Shown: positions 14,739 through 19,138 of the stretch, piece after piece
How positions within the stretch are numbered: position 1 is the stretch's first letter
Layout of the letters: every line of letters begins with the position of its first letter
NCBI GenBank assembly: GCA_002162915.1
Contig: MABB01000129.1
Coordinates: forward strand, 1-19,138
Reading direction: 5' to 3'
DNA: 19,138 bases
From: Rhodospirillales bacterium 47_12_T64
GTDB taxonomy: Bacteria; Pseudomonadota; Alphaproteobacteria; Kiloniellales; Kiloniellaceae
Program-made: the position numbers and the translations under genes
The notes under the pieces: generated by a model
What the model saw: the letters and a program-made list of their open reading frames with translations, nothing else
Databases searched by the model: none
What the model was told of the DNA's origin: nothing

Positions 14739-15791
14739 CAGGCGATCACCAGCATTCAACCCAGTTAACAACGGCCCCCACCAAGGCTTCATTGCAAGAT
14801 ACCAGTCAAGAGTCTCAGAAAGACCCCCTTCAAATGAGATCTGAGGATGCCAGGCTGTTACCCTTTGAACTTTGCTTGCATCCAAAGCATATCTCAAATC
14901 GTGACCAGGCCGATCTTCTACATTTGTAATCAATCGATCATGTTGCTCTCGATCAGGGAAGCGTTGATCCAATAGGCTGCAAATTGTCTCTACAACATCC
15001 CTATTGGTTCTCTCATCTCCAGAACCGATGAGATAGGTTTCTCCAACATCTCCTTTTTCGATAACCGCAAACAGAGCACGAACATGATCACTTACATGTA
15101 TCCATTCGCGAATCTGCTCACCATTACCGTACAGCGGCAGTGGTTTTTCGTTCAGAGCCGCCAATATCATTAAAGGAATAAGTTTTTCAGGAAACTGCCA
15201 GGGCCCATAGTTGTTTCCACAATTAGTAATAATTGCAGGTAGTCCATAGGTATGCACCCAGGCTCTCACAAGGTGGTCCGAAGCTGCTTTGGTCGCCGAA
15301 TACGGCGATCGTGGATTATAAGCACTATCCTCAGTGAACGCTCCCTCGAGCCCCAGAGAACCATAGACTTCATCTGTCGAGATGTGAAGAAACCGAAAAC
15401 CATTATCCTCGCCGCGTTTTTCCCAATGCCTCAAGGCAACCTGAAGGAGATTAAACGTACCGACAATATTACTTCCAACAAAGCTTTCAGGCCCATCAAT
15501 CGATCGATCGACATGACTTTCGGCCGCACAGTGTATAATGCAATCAGGCTCTGCTCTTTGGACCACGGCACGCACAGAATCTATATCTTCGAGGGAAATT
15601 TTTTCTACCTGGACAGAGTTACTAACGTCATCAATACGTCGCAGATCTGCCGCATAAGTCATTTTATCCAGGACGGTTATTCGGGATAGGTTTCGTTCCG
15701 CTAAAGATCGAACGATTTCAGAGCCGACAAAACCTGCTCCACCAGTGACCAGAACACTCTTCCCACGCCAATAATCGGAAAATACAGCCAT
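14712..15791 (-). CDS. rfbB: dTDP-glucose 4,6-dehydratase-like protein (RmlB/RfbB)
   Basis: An extended short-chain dehydrogenase predicted to turn dTDP-glucose into dTDP-4-keto-6-deoxyglucose for surface polysaccharide sugars. The 359-residue product has the NAD-binding loop VTGGAGFVG (15-23), HCAAESHVDRSIDGP, the catalytic STDEVYG (Thr139, Asp140, Glu141), the YSATK pair Tyr164/Lys168, NNYGPWQFPEKLIPL, the dTDP-binding region GNGEQIREWIHVSDH, and VEDRPGHDLRYALD. These are hallmark RmlB features, so the family call is strong, though related NDP-sugar dehydratases cannot be fully excluded. The usual partners rmlA, rmlC and rmlD are not beside it. Start is ATG 15791. A response regulator lies upstream on the same strand with a 151-bp gap. 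Confidence 0.88.
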   Translation of the reverse strand: MAVFSDYWRGKSVLVTGGAGFVGSEIVRSLAERNLSRITVLDKMTYAADLRRIDDVSNSVQVEKISLEDIDSVRAVVQRAEPDCIIHCAAESHVDRSIDGPESFVGSNIVGTFNLLQVALRHWEKRGEDNGFRFLHISTDEVYGSLGLEGAFTEDSAYNPRSPYSATKAASDHLVRAWVHTYGLPAIITNCGNNYGPWQFPEKLIPLMILAALNEKPLPLYGNGEQIREWIHVSDHVRALFAVIEKGDVGETYLIGSGDERTNRDVVETICSLLDQRFPDREQHDRLITNVEDRPGHDLRYALDASKVQRVTAWHPQISFEGGLSETLDWYLAMKPWWGPLLTGLNAGDRLGLLKGKIS

Positions 15792-15903
15792 GAGCCTCTA
15801 TCTACTTATCAATCAGAACGTACACCAGTTTAGCACACCTACGGGACGTATCGGCCTTAACATGCAGTGCTTCTTTAGTATTTTACAGCTATTCAGTTTA
15901 GGG

Positions 15904-15937
15904 AAATGATACTGGAAAAATGATACTGACAGGTCAG
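15904..15937. repeat. Direct repeat and small dyad upstream of the rmlB-like gene
   Basis: AAATGATACTG occurs at 15904-15914 and again at 15918-15928, a 14-bp period. CTGAC and GTCAG (15926-15937) form a small dyad overlapping the second copy. They lie between the response regulator stop and the rmlB-like start, so they may be operator repeats. Confidence 0.5.
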
Positions 15938-15942
15938 AACCT

Positions 15943-16392
15943 TCAACCTATTTCGAGATACTCTTCGTCTTCAACAATGAACTCTGATGCTGACATAGAA
16001 GAAATATCAACGATTCGGCAGAGTCGACGATGAAGAATTTCAATCGAGACAGGTTTCGCAAGCACATCGCTCACCCCAGACTGGATCGCCTCCATCACCC
16101 TTTCATACTCTGTATGGCCAGTTAGGAGGATAATTGGAACCCGGCTAAAGTAACCGCCATCGCGACGCAGCTGACGCGTGAAGCTCAACCCGTCAATTGG
16201 TTTCATTTCCCAATCGGTAACAATAATATCGGGCTGCATATGCAAAAGTTCAGCTCGCGCAGCTTTCACACTGCTGAGATACTGGACGTTTGTGATTCCC
16301 ATGGAAAAAAAGATCGTCTTGATAATGCGCAGCATATGCACGTTATCATCAACAACCATGACATTTAATGATGAAAGATCGTAAGCGGACAA
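15943..16392 (-). CDS. Single-domain CheY-like response regulator
   Basis: A 149-residue receiver protein without an output domain. It has the acidic pocket in VMVVDDN (Asp15, Asp16), the phospho-acceptor Asp60 in IIVTDWEM, Thr91 in LLTGHT and Lys113 in LAKPVS. The alpha5 side ends with a 20-residue acidic tail (EFIVEDEEYLEIG). Such stand-alone receivers pass phosphate or act by protein contacts; the partner kinase is not in this window. Start is TTG 16392, chosen because GAGG lies 5 nt upstream and the next in-frame ATG would remove the first beta strand. It may be co-transcribed with the rmlB-like gene 151 bp downstream, though repeats in that gap suggest a separate promoter. Confidence 0.92.
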   Translation of the reverse strand: MSAYDLSSLNVMVVDDNVHMLRIIKTIFFSMGITNVQYLSSVKAARAELLHMQPDIIVTDWEMKPIDGLSFTRQLRRDGGYFSRVPIILLTGHTEYERVMEAIQSGVSDVLAKPVSIEILHRRLCRIVDISSMSASEFIVEDEEYLEIG

Positions 16393-16540
16393 CTTTTCCT
16401 CACAACACGCAATACATTTCGAGAAACTTGATGCGTGGCCCCCTCACCCCGCGTTAACCATCATTTTATAGCCTAATTCTCGTGCAAACCAAAAGGACAA
16501 TTACTCTCAGAAACACATTTTCACGACAAAAAGTGGAAAA

Positions 16541-16569
16541 ATTATTTCGAGTGATTATTTTCGAGTAAT
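16541..16569. repeat. Short imperfect tandem repeat upstream of the response regulator
   Basis: ATTATTTCGAGTG (16541-16553) is followed at once by ATTATTTTCGAGTA (16554-16567). The two units differ by one inserted T and the last base. It sits between the AraC-type stop (16608) and the response regulator start, in an AT-rich 215-bp gap, and may belong to the promoter of the latter. Confidence 0.5.
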
Positions 16570-16607
16570 AGAACGCGGAAATCATCGATGTTGAATTCTT
16601 CTGAAAA

Positions 16608-17462
16608 TTACGATTTTGCACTAACTGGAATATATAGAAATAATACTTTATCAGGATCGACCGGCTGTGTTCCCGGGGAATAAAGTTCAAAATCCGGCGT
16701 TTCTTGATATTGATAGTTAGATTTCGGCAACCAGCTTCCCCAGATATATTTCAAGGTTTCAGGCAAATAAGAGACAGGGCCTTGATGACGAAAAACGGCA
16801 TAGAGATGCTCAGGGATAGTTCTGGTGATCATCCCTTCCGGGACGTGATCAAAATCCGTAACCTCAACCGAGCAAATGTAGCTAAACCCGACGTTGTTCT
16901 CATGCTCGTGATACTCTTCGTAAATGCCAAAAGCATCATCACCAACCCGGTTTGTAATCTGAAAGACATCCGGGCGAAACGCCGACCACAACGTTTCGAT
17001 ATTCAGACCTTCTTCTTGGTATTGTCGGGCAATGCCGATCACCTTCGTTTCGCGTCGGGTAACAATTTCGGGCTCCATATCAAGGCGACTTTGAAGGTGA
17101 TGCAGCATGTGCGGGCTAAATTGATCCTTGTATATGAGCCGTAAAGGATCAGCTTTTTCCCGATATTGTTCCGGAGTCATTTTGAAGAGGTGTTTGAAGG
17201 AACGTGTAAAAGAAGCATGGGATTCAAACTGACAAGCCAACGCAATGTTGAGAATTGAGCGTTCTCCTCTGGCCAGACGCTCAGCTGCGATCGTCAGCCT
17301 TCTTTTGCGAAGATACTCTTTGGGAGAATCCCCAACCAACGCCCGGAATATTCGACAAAAATGGTAGGTCGAATAATTTGATGCCTGGGCAATATCATGG
17401 ATATCAACGGGCTCGAACATATTCCGTTCGATGTAGTCGATGCTCTTGAAAATTCGCTCCAC
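16608..17462 (-). CDS. AraC-family regulator with GyrI-like ligand-binding domain
   Basis: A 284-residue transcriptional activator of the Rob/BmrR-like layout. The N-terminal AraC double HTH covers about 1-105: MERIFKSIDYIERNMFEPVDI in the first part, YSTYHFCRIFRALVGDSPKEYLR, RRLTIAAERL, then FESHASFTRSFKHLFKMTPEQYR. The C-terminal GyrI-like domain (about 130-284) includes RRETKVIGIARQYQ, RTIPEHLYAVFRHQGPVSYLPETLKYIWGSWLPKS and the end DPDKVLFLYIPVSAKS. GyrI-like domains bind hydrophobic or cationic small molecules, so a drug- or lipid-responsive role is likely. Start is GTG 17462 with GAGG 4 nt upstream. It begins 19 bp after the DUF1330 gene and is very probably in one operon with it. Confidence 0.92.
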   Translation of the reverse strand: MERIFKSIDYIERNMFEPVDIHDIAQASNYSTYHFCRIFRALVGDSPKEYLRKRRLTIAAERLARGERSILNIALACQFESHASFTRSFKHLFKMTPEQYREKADPLRLIYKDQFSPHMLHHLQSRLDMEPEIVTRRETKVIGIARQYQEEGLNIETLWSAFRPDVFQITNRVGDDAFGIYEEYHEHENNVGFSYICSVEVTDFDHVPEGMITRTIPEHLYAVFRHQGPVSYLPETLKYIWGSWLPKSNYQYQETPDFELYSPGTQPVDPDKVLFLYIPVSAKS

Positions 17463-17481
17463 TTCACCTCACCTGTTGAAC

Positions 17482-17796
17482 TCACTCACTGCAAACAAAG
17501 AACCGAATGCTTTTAAAACCTTTGTCCCGAAACGGAACGAGTTTCTGGTAGTCGGGGTCGTTGAACAGCAAGTTCTGAATGGCTTCCGGGCTCGGAAACG
17601 AAAACACCCCAATGAGAGCAGGTTTTTCGCCCGAATCCAAACCCGAACCCAAAACAGACTCGACATTGTAATTTGCAACACGAACGCCCCCGTGTTTTTC
17701 CAATATAGCATATGATTGAGAACCATACGTTTTTAGATCTTCCATGTTTTCCGGGTTTGGCGTTGCTTCAACCACCATAAATGTTTGTTTTTCCAT
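17482..17796 (-). CDS. DUF1330 family protein
   Basis: A 104-residue ferredoxin-like alpha/beta protein of DUF1330, function unknown. Typical sequence: a first beta strand FMVVEATPNPE, ILEKHGGVRVANY (31-43), ALIGVFSFPSPEAIQNLLFNDPDYQKLVPFRDKGF and the final strand SIRFFVCSE. The small size and fold recall dimeric barrel proteins that bind or convert small molecules, but no catalytic residues can be named. Start is ATG 17796 with GAGGTGA placed well upstream. The AraC-GyrI regulator follows 19 bp downstream, so the pair probably responds to the same small molecule. Confidence 0.85.
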   Translation of the reverse strand: MEKQTFMVVEATPNPENMEDLKTYGSQSYAILEKHGGVRVANYNVESVLGSGLDSGEKPALIGVFSFPSPEAIQNLLFNDPDYQKLVPFRDKGFKSIRFFVCSE

Positions 17797-18072
17797 TAAG
17801 TCACCTCAATTAATTTGGATGCCAGATTTTGGCGATCAACTCACATAATGCGCGTCGACAGGTGATAAGATATCGGTTGAAGATAAGCGCTGCTTTGCAT
17901 TTCTTGCTAAACTTTAAAATGGCCGAATCCCCCGCTTGCATTGCGCGATACAACGAGGGTCTCCAGCAATCCGAGGACAAAGGACTTGTTCCAGCAAGCG
18001 GCCCCGGCTCAATCGTATGAGCAGTGCAAAAGCCCTAGTGCCTCGCGAGATTTTCTCCAACTAAAAGAAAGT

Positions 18073-18108
18073 ACAAAAAAAGGCTCCATACTTTGGTTGG
18101 AGCCTTTT
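18073..18108 (-). terminator. Strong hairpin terminator in the gene-poor region
   Basis: AAAAGGCTCCA (18078-18088) pairs perfectly with TGGAGCCTTTT (18098-18108), with a 9-nt loop. The minus strand reads seven T residues through the stem foot, the plus strand four. Best orientation is minus, which would end transcripts coming from the tRNA-Arg side; plus use is also possible. Confidence 0.85.
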
Positions 18109-18201
18109 CGGGAGAAGTTCAGCGACTTTTCTCTTGCAAACGTAAGGAGAAGGATCGCGATTACATGGCGCGACGAACAGACTTCCAGCCCGAGTTCGGC
18201 A

Positions 18202-18333
18202 ATGGTCGATCACTATGGTCGGGAAGTACGTCAAAAGAAGATGGCGAGACGCGCTATGGATAAGATGAAATCAACTAAAGTGTCTAACAAAGTGACTAAC
18301 ACCTCAGAAGAACAAGGCGAGAACGATGCTTAA
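18202..18333 (+). CDS. Possible small basic protein, unrecognised
   Basis: A 43-codon frame from ATG 18202, rich in Lys and Arg at first (YGREVRQKKMARRAMDKMK) and polar/acidic at the end (TSEEQGENDA). The frame is open further upstream to 17941, but that part crosses a terminator and is not credible. A purine-rich AAGGAGAAGG (18143-18152) lies upstream, too far from 18202 to be its ribosome-binding site; it better suits ATG 18165, a 32-codon frame in another phase. I do not recognise a family. It may be spurious. Confidence 0.2.
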   Translation: MVDHYGREVRQKKMARRAMDKMKSTKVSNKVTNTSEEQGENDA

Positions 18334-18357
18334 AGCGTTGATATATAAAGGGGAGGA

Positions 18358-18434
18358 TGGTGCACCCGTCAGGACTCGAACCTGAAACCTCTTGATTCGT
18401 AGTCAAGTGCTCTATCCAATTGAGCTACGGGTGC
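18358..18434 (-). tRNA. tRNA-Arg (anticodon ACG)
   Basis: A 77-nt cloverleaf on the minus strand. Acceptor stem GCACCCG/CGGGTGC; D arm with AGCTCAATTGGATAGAGC; anticodon arm CTTGA-CTACGAA-TCAAG giving anticodon ACG, decoding CGN after A-to-I editing; T arm CAGG-TTCGAGT-CCTG. Discriminator A and an encoded CCA tail (complement of 18358-18360). No copy of its 3' end is seen elsewhere in the window, so there is no evidence for an att site. Confidence 0.97.
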
Positions 18435-18737
18435 GTTCCAAAGCGTCTTCAGAGTTGATCCCTGAAAACGAGGCGGAACTTACTCCGGGTTATTAAAGTA
18501 CGCAAGCACAAAATCGAATATTTTGATTTTTTTTTGATCAGACTTGAAACTCTCAATTACATGGTTGGAAAACTCTTGTCCCTCGGACTCCCTTCAAGTA
18601 GTATCTGCCCTTAGTATTTTGGGGGGTTGGTCAACTTTTGCACCTTTAGGGAAGTTTTTCCCTGATCTTTAAGTAGATCTTTTATAAGGTATTCTTGGCT
18701 GACCACAATCAACAGTGCGGGCTTTTCTATGGGATCC
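18435..18737. other. 303-bp intergenic region between tRNA-Arg and the lipoprotein gene
   Basis: No gene. It holds divergent promoters in principle, but I cannot assign -35/-10 boxes. A 6-bp hairpin AGGGAA/TTCCCT (18648-18663) with a GTTT loop lies in the putative lipoprotein leader, and a run of six G occurs near 18621. Confidence 0.5.
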
Positions 18738-19138
18738 ATGAAATCCTCTGTTTTGCGTAACACCGTTTCTATTTTAGCAACGGTTATGTTCTTGAGCGGC
18801 TGCTCTTTCACCGAAGAAGCCTTATGGCCTTCTATCGTTGGAGAAGACACGCCAGAAGATACAGCAGCTGCAACAGCAGCCGTTGTACCAGACTCAATCA
18901 CGTCTTCGTCTGAGTTGTCATCTGGCTTGCCGTTACTTGGTTCAACAATCTTCGAATCTCCTGGTGTAACGCCAGGGCAACCAACAGGTACACATGTTGG
19001 TAAAAAGGTCGAAGAGCTTAGAAGCGATCTTTCTCGTCTTCAGGCACGTCTGATCCATCACAATAACAATCTGCAAACACAGCGTAATAATGCACGCAGC
19101 AGTGCGGGCACCTATCACTCAATCATCGCTGCGATGAA
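18738..19138 (+). CDS. Predicted lipoprotein, partial (N-terminal 133 codons)
   Basis: The frame is open from ATG 18738 to the right edge without a stop. A lipoprotein signal peptide is clear: MKSSVLRN, hydrophobic core VSILATVMF, and lipobox LSGC with Cys22 as the lipidation site. Ser at +2 after Cys suggests outer-membrane targeting. A Pro/Ser/Thr/Ala-rich linker follows (about 35-90), then a predicted coiled-coil segment (GKKVEELRSDLSRLQARLIHHNNNLQTQRNNARS). An in-frame ATG at 18729 is possible but adds only MGS before the signal. Function is unknown; the coiled coil suggests an envelope structural or tethering role. The gene is divergent from tRNA-Arg. Confidence 0.8.
   Translation, partial: MKSSVLRNTVSILATVMFLSGCSFTEEALWPSIVGEDTPEDTAAATAAVVPDSITSSSELSSGLPLLGSTIFESPGVTPGQPTGTHVGKKVEELRSDLSRLQARLIHHNNNLQTQRNNARSSAGTYHSIIAAM

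Larger units (their letters stand above)
17797..18357. other. 561-bp gene-poor region between DUF1330 and tRNA-Arg
   Basis: Contains a strong terminator (18073-18108) and one doubtful small reading frame (18202-18333). The part 17821-18060 is fairly GC-rich but has no convincing gene on either strand. I looked for 4.5S RNA, tmRNA and RNase P signatures and saw none. Confidence 0.6.

Noticed and set aside
17830..18070. Housekeeping RNA such as 4.5S, tmRNA or RNase P RNA
   Set aside because: The GC-rich stretch lacks the conserved core sequences of these RNAs on either strand.
18358..18434. tRNA-Arg as an integration site for a mobile element
   Set aside because: No integrase and no duplicated tRNA 3' end in the window.
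18611..18901. 96-codon minus-strand frame
   Set aside because: Antisense to the clear lipoprotein signal peptide and composed of its Ala/Val-rich shadow.

Overview
The window is a gene-dense stretch of a moderate-GC alphaproteobacterial chromosome. Three things point there: the divergent arrangement of an aromatic/histidine block (chorismate mutase, hisC) and metX-metW; a polyhydroxyalkanoate (PHA) locus with a PhaR-type repressor; and the protein sequences throughout. A Rhodospirillales-like lineage is my best guess, but no rRNA or other decisive marker is present. I see no CRISPR array, transposase, integrase or phage gene. Most of the window is ordinary core metabolism and regulation.

Layout. 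Positions 1-1471 (minus) hold a chorismate mutase with an odd C-terminal half, followed by hisC, which runs off the left edge and carries a perfect 75-bp tandem duplication there. Positions 1755-3565 (plus) hold metX and metW, coupled by a 4-bp overlap, for methionine synthesis. Positions 3641-4375 (minus) hold a methyltransferase-like protein, divergent from a gloB / glutathione S-transferase / DUF985 cupin run (4538-6458, plus). A HAD phosphatase (6447-7130, minus) converges on the cupin.

Positions 7282-11148 (minus) form a complete short PHA synthesis locus: a small PhaE-like subunit, a class III-like synthase PhaC, thiolase phbA and reductase phbB. Strong terminators follow phbA and phbB. 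The repressor gene phaR (11366-11977, plus) is divergent. TGC-rich sites before phaR and before phbA suggest one PhaR regulon.

Positions 12042-17796 are mainly regulatory: a PAS-GGDEF-EAL protein with a degenerate GGDEF motif and an apparently intact EAL domain; an XRE regulator behind a 24% GC island; an orphan rmlB-like dehydratase; a single-domain response regulator; and a DUF1330 / AraC-GyrI pair. The right end holds a gene-poor stretch with a strong terminator, tRNA-Arg(ACG), and the start of a lipoprotein gene.

Most noteworthy points: the hisC duplication (real or assembly artefact), the mutase with a shrunken prephenate-dehydratase/ACT-like remnant, the two-component PHA synthase with an unusually small partner, nested inverted repeats in the metX leader, and the AT-rich palindrome-bearing island before the XRE gene.
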